Positions 34,066-40,520 of a stretch of DNA of 40,520 nt are shown here, in pieces. Below the pieces are notes generated by a model. It was given only the letters and a program-made list of their open reading frames with translations, was not told the origin of the DNA and searched no databases. Position 1 is the stretch's first letter. Each line of letters begins with the position of its first letter. The translations under genes and the position numbers were made by a program. Source of the stretch: Clostridia bacterium (GTDB taxonomy: Bacteria; Bacillota; Clostridia; TANB77; CAG-508); assembly GCA_017536685.1 (NCBI GenBank), contig JAFXGW010000033.1, positions 1 to 40,520 of the forward strand. Direction: 5' to 3'.

Positions 34066-34066
34066 T

Positions 34067-34345
34067 ATGAGAGATTATAGTAGAGTAAGTAAATTTTTAG
34101 AAATTCCAAGAGAGGTTATTAGTAATGTTCCTAAAATTACAATAACAGGATTTGATGAGATTTTTATAGAAAATTTCAAAGGTATTTTGGAATATGAAGA
34201 TTTTTTTGCAAGAATAAGTACAGAAATAGGAAATATAAATATTAATGGGTTTAATTTAAAACTAAATCAAATGACAGATAATGATATATTAGTTAGTGGA
34301 AAGATTGAAAATATAGATTTTGAAAAAAAGGTGAGTAAAGAATGA
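34067..34345 (+). CDS. yqfC: Sporulation protein YqfC
   Basis: The 92-residue protein has the YqfC pattern: LEIPREVISNVPKITITG, then ENFKGILEYED, RISTEIGNININGFNLKL and a last strand ILVSGKIENIDF. YqfC is made in the mother cell under sigma-E in Bacillus and acts in sporulation, though its biochemical role is unclear. The stop overlaps the yqfD start (ATGA), showing tight coupling. The order yqfC-yqfD followed by ybeY is conserved in spore formers. A hairpin that covers its ribosome site stands just upstream. Confidence 0.88.
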   Translation: MRDYSRVSKFLEIPREVISNVPKITITGFDEIFIENFKGILEYEDFFARISTEIGNININGFNLKLNQMTDNDILVSGKIENIDFEKKVSKE

Positions 34346-35532
34346 TTTTTAAAATTATATATATGTTTTTTGCAGGCTCTGTAACAGTTAGGATAGAGGG
34401 CTTTTTTATTGAACGATTTTTAAACATATGTAGGAGTAAAAATATATTTCTACAAGATCTACATAGAGAAAATAGTACATACATAAAAATTAGAATTTTA
34501 AAATCTGATTTTAAAGAAATTAGACATATTGCAAGAAAAACAAAATGTAAAGTAAAAATAGAAAAAAAATCAGGAATTCCATTTGTTCTTAATAAATATA
34601 GAAAAAGAAAGGTTTTTGCAATTGCTTTTTTGGTAATTGCAATTTTTCTTTTTATAATAACTAAATTTATATGGAATGTTGAAATTATGGGAAATGAAAA
34701 AATAAGTTCAGATGAATTAAAAAAATTAGTTGCAGAATATGGAATAGCAGAGGGAAAATTAAAAAGTGATATAAATATTGAAAAAATAAGCAATCTGATT
34801 AGACTAAATAGAAATGATATTTCATGGATAGGAATTACTTTAAAAGGGACAAATGCAATTATTGAAATTGAAGAAGTGGTAGAAGTTCCTGAAATAATAG
34901 ATAAAAATAAAATTTGTAATATAGTTGCGCAAGAAGATTGTATAATATCAAAAATGATAGTACAAAATGGAACAGCTAGAGTTGCAGTTGGTGACGAAGT
35001 AAAAAAAGGAGATTTACTTGTAGAAGGAGTGATGGAGGGAACTTATACAGGACAAAGGCAAGTACATGCAGAAGCAACTATTTTTGGAAAAATTTTTTAT
35101 TCTAAAGAAAGAAAAGAATGTTTGCTGCAAAATGAAAAGATAAAAACTGGAAATGAGGAAGAAAAAATAGAAATTTGTATAAATAATTTTAAAATAAATT
35201 TCAATAAAGGGGTTTCAAAATTCGAAAAGTATGATACAATAACGACAAATAAGAAACTAAAGTTATTTTCTGATTTTTATTTTCCAATATACTTAAAAAA
35301 ATATACTAATGTAGAATACCAAACAAGGCAAAAAAAATATACTGAAAATGAATTGAAGGAAAAGATGGTCAAAGAATTAGAAGAAGAATTGGAAAATGAA
35401 TATAAAATTTCAGAATATGAAGAAAAATATAAAAAAAGAGAAATAATTACTAATTTAGAAGATGAATCATTAACAGTAAAGTTAGTGTATGAAATTCAAA
35501 AAGAAATTACTGCAAAAGAAGAGGTTAAATAG
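34342..35532 (+). CDS. yqfD: Sporulation protein YqfD
   Basis: The 396-residue protein has an N-terminal region (GSVTVRIEGFFIERFLNICR), one membrane segment at about residues 90-110, and an outside part. The outside part starts WNVEIMGNEKISSDELKKLV and includes ISWIGITLKGTNAIIEIEE and a VAVGDEVKKGDLLVEGVM hairpin, as known for YqfD. It is a mother-cell sporulation protein related by layout to FtsQ/POTRA-like membrane proteins. It overlaps yqfC by four bases. A charged C-terminus follows a coiled-coil stretch (about residues 330-370). Confidence 0.9.
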   Translation: MIFKIIYMFFAGSVTVRIEGFFIERFLNICRSKNIFLQDLHRENSTYIKIRILKSDFKEIRHIARKTKCKVKIEKKSGIPFVLNKYRKRKVFAIAFLVIAIFLFIITKFIWNVEIMGNEKISSDELKKLVAEYGIAEGKLKSDINIEKISNLIRLNRNDISWIGITLKGTNAIIEIEEVVEVPEIIDKNKICNIVAQEDCIISKMIVQNGTARVAVGDEVKKGDLLVEGVMEGTYTGQRQVHAEATIFGKIFYSKERKECLLQNEKIKTGNEEEKIEICINNFKINFNKGVSKFEKYDTITTNKKLKLFSDFYFPIYLKKYTNVEYQTRQKKYTENELKEKMVKELEEELENEYKISEYEEKYKKREIITNLEDESLTVKLVYEIQKEITAKEEVK

Positions 35533-35574
35533 GCATAGAAAGTTGCCTAATTAAATTTTGAAAGGATGGTTAAA

Positions 35575-36759
35575 ATGGCTGAAGAAAGAAGTTTAAAAGT
35601 ACTTGCGAATAATACAACTTTTTTTAATAAAGTATCAAACACTTTAACAAAATTATTAATACCCACAAAAATTGGTATTAATGGAATGATGATAAATATA
35701 AAAAGAAGTGCTACAGTAAAAGCATATGAACAATTAAAAACAGCAGAAAATTCTAATGATGTTGATAAAAAAGAACAATATCAAAACAGATATGAAGAAA
35801 GTTATTCTTTATATTTAGAAGCAATAGATAAACATATAATGGATTCGATTTATAAAAAAGTAAAAAATAATACTGCTTCTAATTATGAAAAAGATGCACT
35901 TTCTAAGTACTATACAATTGTTCATCTAAAAGATACTGAATACTTAGAGTATAAATATAGAAAACAAAAATTTTTATTGGACTTAGATTATGAAAGTTTA
36001 TCAACGAATAATAAAGATAAAATATTAAATAAATATAAACCAATATATGTTGAAAAAATTGATAATATATATAAAGGAATATTAAAAAACTATTCGGTAA
36101 AACTTGCTGATGGAATTAGAGCAAAAATTGTAAATCAAGCGGATCTTTATAGAAAAATTTTTGATACATTAGAAGAATATATAAAAGATATATTACCAAT
36201 AAAAATAGAAAATGATGAAGAAGGAAAATATGAAAAAATAGTTCATGAATATGAAGAATATGAGAAATTTTCAGTAGGAAAATTAGATGAAAAAGATTTT
36301 CTTGAAAAAAATATGATTTTACTAGGATTAAGTAGGGTTTTATTTACTCATAGTCTTCCTCTTGTGGCAGCAGAACAATGCTATAAAAAATTGTTAAAAG
36401 ATACTAGAAATTTAATTACAAGCACAAAATCAGAAGAGAAAAAAGAAAATGTTTATAGAATGTTACTTGAGTTGATTGAGGCTTATAATGTTAAATTATT
36501 GTCTACAAAAGTTTATTGGGATAAACCAGCAGAAAGAGAAGCATATAAAAAATTCTGGGATGCTTATAGTAAATCAGGTTCTTCAGAGAAAAAAGAAATT
36601 TTATCTCTTCAAAGAGAGCTTCATGATACAGCAGATGAATATGAAAAATATGCAGAAGTTAGACAATTTTATAAAGATAAATTAGTAGAACTTGGAGTTA
36701 TGAAAAAAATTAAAAAATCTACTTATAAAACAATGAAAGGTCATTTCATAAAAAAATAA
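35575..36759 (+). CDS. 394-aa helical protein of unknown function between yqfD and ybeY
   Basis: I choose ATG 35575, six bases after AAAGGATGG, over the ATG at 35566 that overlaps it. The protein is almost wholly helical, with many Lys, Glu and Tyr. It has one weakly hydrophobic stretch near residues 20-40 (LTKLLIPTKIGINGMMI) and no catalytic motif that I know. In most spore formers phoH stands at this place, between yqfD and ybeY, but this protein lacks any Walker motif and is not PhoH. Same strand and short gaps suggest that it belongs to the operon. Function unknown. Confidence 0.6.
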   Translation: MAEERSLKVLANNTTFFNKVSNTLTKLLIPTKIGINGMMINIKRSATVKAYEQLKTAENSNDVDKKEQYQNRYEESYSLYLEAIDKHIMDSIYKKVKNNTASNYEKDALSKYYTIVHLKDTEYLEYKYRKQKFLLDLDYESLSTNNKDKILNKYKPIYVEKIDNIYKGILKNYSVKLADGIRAKIVNQADLYRKIFDTLEEYIKDILPIKIENDEEGKYEKIVHEYEEYEKFSVGKLDEKDFLEKNMILLGLSRVLFTHSLPLVAAEQCYKKLLKDTRNLITSTKSEEKKENVYRMLLELIEAYNVKLLSTKVYWDKPAEREAYKKFWDAYSKSGSSEKKEILSLQRELHDTADEYEKYAEVRQFYKDKLVELGVMKKIKKSTYKTMKGHFIKK

Positions 36760-36774
36760 AAAAGGAAAATAAAA

Positions 36775-37242
36775 ATGGACAAAGCCGAAATAGAATATTT
36801 AGATTTAGAAGAAGATAAAAGTTATGAGGAAATAATAAATAAAGTTTTGAGAGAGTGTTTTGTAATAGAGAATATGCAAGAAACTTTACTTTATATAGAT
36901 GTAACTTTAACTAATCCAGAAAATATTAGGAGACTAAATAATCAATTTAGAAATATAGACAAGGAAACTGACGTGCTTTCATTTCCAATGTTTGAAAAAA
37001 ATGAACTTACAAAAATTAAAAATATAAATCATCGAGAATCTCTTGGAGATATAGTTATTTCAATTGAAAGAGTTGAAGAACAAGCACAAGAATACGGACA
37101 TAGCTTTGAAAGAGAGTTAGCTTATATGCTAGTTCATGGATTTTATCATTTGATGGGAGAAGATCATATAGAAGAATCAGATAAAAAAGTAATGAGAATG
37201 AAAGAAGAAACAGTTTTAAATAAATTAAATATACTAAGATAG
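36775..37242 (+). CDS. ybeY: Endoribonuclease YbeY
   Basis: The 155-residue zinc-dependent RNase acts in 16S rRNA 3'-end maturation and ribosome quality control. The signature HGFYHLMGEDH supplies the three zinc histidines (121, 125, 131). Upstream blocks INR-like RRLNNQFRNIDKETDVLSFP and LGDIVISIERV are also conserved. It starts at ATG after AAAGGAAA and is followed by dgkA, the usual neighbour. Confidence 0.95.
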   Translation: MDKAEIEYLDLEEDKSYEEIINKVLRECFVIENMQETLLYIDVTLTNPENIRRLNNQFRNIDKETDVLSFPMFEKNELTKIKNINHRESLGDIVISIERVEEQAQEYGHSFERELAYMLVHGFYHLMGEDHIEESDKKVMRMKEETVLNKLNILR

Positions 37243-37262
37243 CACAGAATTAGAGGTTATAT

Positions 37263-37638
37263 ATGGAAAATAATTGGAAAAATAAAAATTTTTTTCAAAG
37301 TTTAAAAAATGCTATTAATGGAATGAAACAAGTTATAAAAAGTGGAAGAAATATAAAAATCCAAAGTGTTTTTGCGATACTAGTTGTTATTGCCCGGAGT
37401 ATTTTTTAAAGTTAATTATATAGAAGTTTTAATATTAACTTTAACAATATTTTTTGTTTTTATTTCAGAATTTTTTAATACAGCTATTGAAAAATTAGCT
37501 GATTTGTATACAACTGAATATAATGAAAATATAAAGATAATAAAAGACATAAGTGCTGGTGCAGTTACCTTAGCTGCAATTGCATCAATAATTGTTGGAG
37601 TGGTTATATTTTTACCTAAAATTTTAATAATATTATAG
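37263..37638 (+). pseudogene. dgkA: Diacylglycerol/undecaprenol kinase, split by a +1 frameshift
   Basis: The enzyme phosphorylates undecaprenol (or diacylglycerol) in the membrane. ATG 37263 with ribosome site GAGG opens NFFQSLKNAINGMKQVIKSG then RNIKIQSVFAILVVIA, which then meets CGG at 37395-37397 and stops at 37407-37409. Skipping one C gives GGA and the natural continuation GVFFKVNYIEVL. This leads on to the catalytic SEFFNTAIEKLADL motif and the last membrane segment up to 37638. The repaired length is 124 residues, normal for the family. The frameshift has the same form (CGG-A to GGA) as the one in the signal peptidase at 3912. Its place between ybeY and era is the conserved one. Confidence 0.85.
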
Positions 37639-37653
37639 ATAGGAAATGTAGAA

Positions 37654-37938
37654 ATGAATAAACTAGAATTTGAAAGAAAAATTAAAGCGTTTAATATCCA
37701 AAAAATTTCGTATGATGCTGAGATGGCAAAAGTTTTTGGAAAAGGAAGAGAATTGTATTTAGATAGAAACACATGTGATTTATATGGTTGTTTTTATGAA
37801 GACGAAGTAAAAGAGTTTATAATATTTTTTATGGATGCCGAAAGAGGTATTGCAAGAGATTTAGGAAATTACAAAACAGAAAAAGAAGCATATGAAAACT
37901 TATTTATTAGAATGAAAGAATGGCAAGAAAGAATGTAA
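37654..37938 (+). CDS. Small protein of unknown function (94 aa)
   Basis: The 94-residue protein is mixed alpha/beta with EIFFM-like strands (KEFIIFFMDAERG) and ends NYKTEKEAYENLFIRMKEW. The pattern of a strand pair followed by a strand-helix end (EKEAYENL) recalls small immunity-type proteins (for example the Imm59 layout), but this is a weak likeness and there is no toxin partner nearby. ATG 37654, with TAGGAAA before it. It is inserted between dgkA and the DUF3048 gene in the same direction, probably on the same transcript. Confidence 0.6.
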   Translation: MNKLEFERKIKAFNIQKISYDAEMAKVFGKGRELYLDRNTCDLYGCFYEDEVKEFIIFFMDAERGIARDLGNYKTEKEAYENLFIRMKEWQERM

Positions 37939-37956
37939 TAATAATTGGAGGAACAT

Positions 37957-39078
37957 ATGAAAAATTTTATTAAAGTATTAGTTGTGTTAATTTTAATTGG
38001 TGGACTAGCATTTGGAGTATATAGGTTTGTCTCTGAAAGAAATAAAGTTACATTGCCAGCAGAAGAAACTTTAAATGCAAATGAAACTAATATAGAAACA
38101 GAAGAAATACAAGATGAAATTAAAGAAAAGTCCTCAAATGATGAGAAAGTTCCTGAAATAAAAATTTTTAATGGAAATGATAGACCAATAGCATTTATGA
38201 TAGATAACAATAAAAATGCTCAACCACAAGCTTCATTAAACTCTACATATATGGTTTATGAAATAATTGTAGAAGGTGGAGAATCAAGATTAATGGCACT
38301 ATTTAAAGGTGTTGAAGCTGACCAAGTTGGTCCAATAAGAAGTGCAAGACATTATTTTATTGATTATGCTATGGAAAACGATGCTTTATATGCTCATTTA
38401 GGAATGAGTCCACAAGCGCAAGCTACATTCCAAGAATTTGGAATACAACATATAAATGGACAAGTATATGATACAGGAAAAGCTAGAACAGAAAGTTCTT
38501 TATATTGGAGAGCGAAACATAAAAAAGCTCCTCACAATGCATATACAAATACAGAATCAATCTTAGAAATTGCAAAAGGATTTGGATGGAAAACAACTTC
38601 AGAAAAAGAGAGTGTATTAAATTATGTCGCTGAAGAAGTTAACTTAGAAAGTGAAGATGCATTTTCAGTAGAGTCTGTAAAAATTCCTTATGCAAAAGGA
38701 CATACTGTAGAATATAAATATAATAGTGAAACAGGAAGATACACAAGATGGTCTAAAGGTAAGAAAATGTTTGATGAAATGACGAAAGAAGAAGTGACAA
38801 CTAAAAATATAATAATAACATTTGCAGAAAACTATACTTTAGATGATGGAGAAAATAAAGGTAGACAAGATGTATTAACAATTGGAAGTTTAGATGGATA
38901 TTATATAACAAATGGAAAAGCGATAAAAATAAAATGCAATAAAGCATCAAGATTTGAACAAACAGAATATGTTGATTTAAATGGAAATGAAATAAAAGTA
39001 AATGATGGAAACACATGGGTTAATGTTTGCCCAATAGATTCAAATGTTACATTTACAGGATTAGAAGAGGAAGTATAA
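37957..39078 (+). CDS. DUF3048 (YerB-like) membrane-anchored protein
   Basis: I choose ATG 37957, preceded by GGAGG; the in-frame TTG at 37945 overlaps that site. The 373-residue protein has an N-terminal hydrophobic segment (about residues 4-24) and an acidic linker. The DUF3048 domain follows: RPIAFMIDNNKNAQPQASL, VYEIIVEGGESRLMALF, VGPIRSARHYFIDYA, and a C-terminal part with GHTVEYKYN and TWVNVCPID. YerB-like proteins are surface lipoproteins of unclear role; here no lipobox is visible, so it is probably a signal anchor. It ends three bases before era. Confidence 0.88.
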   Translation: MKNFIKVLVVLILIGGLAFGVYRFVSERNKVTLPAEETLNANETNIETEEIQDEIKEKSSNDEKVPEIKIFNGNDRPIAFMIDNNKNAQPQASLNSTYMVYEIIVEGGESRLMALFKGVEADQVGPIRSARHYFIDYAMENDALYAHLGMSPQAQATFQEFGIQHINGQVYDTGKARTESSLYWRAKHKKAPHNAYTNTESILEIAKGFGWKTTSEKESVLNYVAEEVNLESEDAFSVESVKIPYAKGHTVEYKYNSETGRYTRWSKGKKMFDEMTKEEVTTKNIIITFAENYTLDDGENKGRQDVLTIGSLDGYYITNGKAIKIKCNKASRFEQTEYVDLNGNEIKVNDGNTWVNVCPIDSNVTFTGLEEEV

Positions 39079-39081
39079 TTT

Positions 39082-39984
39082 ATGGGGAAATTCAAATCAG
39101 GTTTTGTATCATTGGTTGGAAGAACTAATGTTGGAAAATCTACATTACTAAATTCTTTAGTAAAAGAAAAAGTTGCAATTACTGCAAACAAAGTTCAAAC
39201 AACAAGAACTGCAATAAGAGCAATCTTAAATGATGAAAATTATCAAATAATAATTACAGATACACCAGGGATTCATAAACCAAAAACAAAATTAAGTGAG
39301 ACTATGGTAAACACTGCTTTTACAATGTTTGCTGAAGTGGATGTAATATTGTTTTTGATAGAAGCAGACTCGACAGAAATCGGTAGAGGAGACAGAATTA
39401 TTTTAGACAAAATAAAGGAGTCTAAAAAACCTTGTATTTTAGTTATAAATAAAATTGATTTAGTAAAAAGAGAAAAATTATTAAATTTAATAAAAATTTA
39501 TAATGATGAATATGAATTTAAAGCTGTTATTCCGATATCTGCAACTAAAGAAGACGAAGTTCAGGTTGTAATAGATGAAGTTGTTAAGTTATTACCAGAA
39601 GGTCCAAAATATTATTCAGATGAGGAATATACAGACCAAACAGTAAGACAAATTTCTGAAGAAATTATTAGAGAAAAAGCATTAAAATTTTTAAATGATG
39701 AAGTTCCTCATGGTATTTACATTGAAATAAAAAAATTTAAAGAAAGAAAAACAACTAAAGGTGAAGATATTTATGATGTGGATGCTACGATATATTGCTT
39801 AAGAGAATCTCACAAAGGAATAATAATAGGAAAAGGTGGAAACCTTTTAAAGAAAATAGCAATGACAGCAAGACAAGATATTGAAAAAATGCTTGGAACT
39901 AAAGTTAATTTAAAAGTTTGGGTAAAAGTTAAAGAAGATTGGCAAGAAAAAGATAATATTGTAAATAAATTTAAATTAAAATAA
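39082..39984 (+). CDS. era: GTPase Era
   Basis: Era is a GTP-binding protein of 30S subunit maturation that binds 16S rRNA. The 300-residue protein has G1 GRTNVGKST (13-21), the switch segment QTTRTA, G3 DTPGIH, G4 NKID and G5 SATKED. It ends in a C-terminal KH domain (HKGIIIGKGGNLLKKI). Length and order are standard. The ribosome site GAGGAAG lies inside the end of the preceding gene. It is followed by yqzL and recO as usual in Firmicutes. Confidence 0.96.
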   Translation: MGKFKSGFVSLVGRTNVGKSTLLNSLVKEKVAITANKVQTTRTAIRAILNDENYQIIITDTPGIHKPKTKLSETMVNTAFTMFAEVDVILFLIEADSTEIGRGDRIILDKIKESKKPCILVINKIDLVKREKLLNLIKIYNDEYEFKAVIPISATKEDEVQVVIDEVVKLLPEGPKYYSDEEYTDQTVRQISEEIIREKALKFLNDEVPHGIYIEIKKFKERKTTKGEDIYDVDATIYCLRESHKGIIIGKGGNLLKKIAMTARQDIEKMLGTKVNLKVWVKVKEDWQEKDNIVNKFKLK

Positions 39985-40101
39985 ACCATGAATAATCTTC
40001 TAAAAAATACAAAAGATATTTGTAAAAGATTTTATTATATAAATTAACTGAGAAGCTTTTAAAGTAATGAATTCTTTTATAAAAGAAGGGGGATGTGTTT
40101 T

Positions 40102-40248
40102 ATGATTAAAAATATAGCGTGGAATACATTTAAACAAACCGGAGATATAAATTCTTATTTGGAATTTAGAGAAGTAAAAAATATAGAAGAAAATTTGAAG
40201 GTAACAATTGATGAAAAATATAAAAGTAAATGGAATAGTAATTGCTGA
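40102..40248 (+). CDS. yqzL: YqzL-like small protein
   Basis: This 48-residue protein has ATG 40102 and ribosome site AAGGGGG (40086-40092). Its first half reads IAWNTFKQTGDINSYLEFRE, the YqzL pattern (WxxFxxTGxIxxYLxFKE). YqzL is a tiny conserved protein of unknown role that sits between era and recO in Firmicutes, as here. It ends at TGA 40246-40248, overlapping recO by 38 bases. Confidence 0.75.
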   Translation: MIKNIAWNTFKQTGDINSYLEFREVKNIEENLKVTIDEKYKSKWNSNC

Positions 40249-40520
40249 AAATAATATGGGAGATTTTGATAAAATGCTTACTATCTTAACTCCCAATTTA
40301 GGAAAGATTGGGTGCAGTGCGAAAGGTTCTAGGAGACCAAAGAGCCTTTTACTAAGTGGCACTCAATTTTTGTGTTTTGGTGAGTATATGCTTTTCAAAG
40401 GTTCTGAACATTATACAATGAATTCATGTGAAACAATAGAATTGTTTTATAATATCAGAACAGATTTAGATAAACTTACTTATGCATCATATATAACTAA
40501 AATAATAAATGATGTTACAA
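40211..40520 (+). CDS. recO: DNA repair protein RecO, 3' end cut by window
   Basis: The start ATG 40211 overlaps the end of yqzL; AAGG stands about 10 bases before it. The visible 103 residues are the RecO N-terminal OB fold: IKVNGIVIAENNMGDFDKML, ILTPNLGKIGCSAKGSRRPK, then LLLSGTQFLCFGEYMLFKG. RecO loads RecA onto SSB-coated DNA in the RecFOR pathway. The C-terminal zinc finger and helical part lie beyond the window. Order era-yqzL-recO supports the call. Confidence 0.9.
   Translation, partial: MKNIKVNGIVIAENNMGDFDKMLTILTPNLGKIGCSAKGSRRPKSLLLSGTQFLCFGEYMLFKGSEHYTMNSCETIELFYNIRTDLDKLTYASYITKIINDVT

Noticed and set aside
3912..37397. CGG as a fully unassigned codon
   Set aside because: Atypical genes in the window use CGG in frame and remain open afterwards, so a complete lack of decoding would break them; rare or slow decoding fits better.
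1..40520. tRNA, rRNA, insertion sequences or prophage
   Set aside because: No cloverleaf with a CCA-type end, rRNA core, transposase or phage structural gene was recognised on either strand.

Overview
The window is AT-rich DNA (one 60-base line in the middle of ispH, from 20881, is 25% G+C) with Shine-Dalgarno-led genes, sigma-A-type promoters and the sporulation pair yqfC-yqfD. It also carries a glmS ribozyme and the ybeY-dgkA-era-yqzL-recO neighbourhood. Together these point to an uncultured, probably gut-associated, spore-forming member of the Clostridia.

Region 1 (1-10885) is a cell-surface export locus. It holds three SipW/ER-type signal peptidases (one cut by the window edge, one frameshifted at its active site). 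It also holds four exported proteins with a shared (S/T)(Y/F)A-type cleavage site of the TasA/camelysin kind, two paralogous membrane-anchored proteins, and a translationally coupled pair of a 45-aa and a 565-aa helical protein. The substrate and anchor genes form a duplicated module: 5271-5972 with 6091-6903, then 8345-9961 with 9998-10837, with the 432-aa protein between. One substrate has a LamG-like insert and another ends in a DUF6273-like domain. I read it as a candidate surface-fibre or matrix system.

Region 2 (11034-13645) has an unknown gene and a toxin-antitoxin operon: an MqsR-like toxin and a zinc-finger/HTH/Panacea antitoxin. The operon is driven by two tandem promoters, the second a perfect consensus with a 16-bp palindrome in its spacer.

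Region 3 (13681-23075) mixes housekeeping genes (glmS with its ribozyme, hpt, uvrC, ispH) with single genes of different composition and codon use, each with its own promoter and usually its own terminator. These are a GNAT-like protein and two helical proteins with cysteine-rich tails. Region 4 (23451-33792) continues with an rRNA-type methyltransferase and two receiver-like paralogues of the same atypical kind. It then has an RluA-family pseudouridine synthase, a kinase-like unknown, pdaA, and a run of membrane proteins leading into clpB and a DUF4116 protein. Region 5 (33793-40520) has a structured non-coding RNA candidate and then yqfC-yqfD-unknown-ybeY-dgkA-unknown-DUF3048-era-yqzL-recO (cut by the window end).

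Four genes are interrupted: a signal peptidase and dgkA by +1 frameshifts, glmS by an in-frame TGA, and the kinase-like gene by a probable one-base deletion in an A run. Both +1 frameshifts fall at a CGG-A site, where skipping one C restores a glycine GGA. I found no other in-frame CGG codon in the native genes I scanned; CGG does occur in the atypical genes. This could be consensus or assembly error, recent decay, or Ty1-like +1 frameshifting at a rare arginine codon. It is the most testable unusual signal here, alongside the surface locus, the atypical cassettes and the structured RNA.
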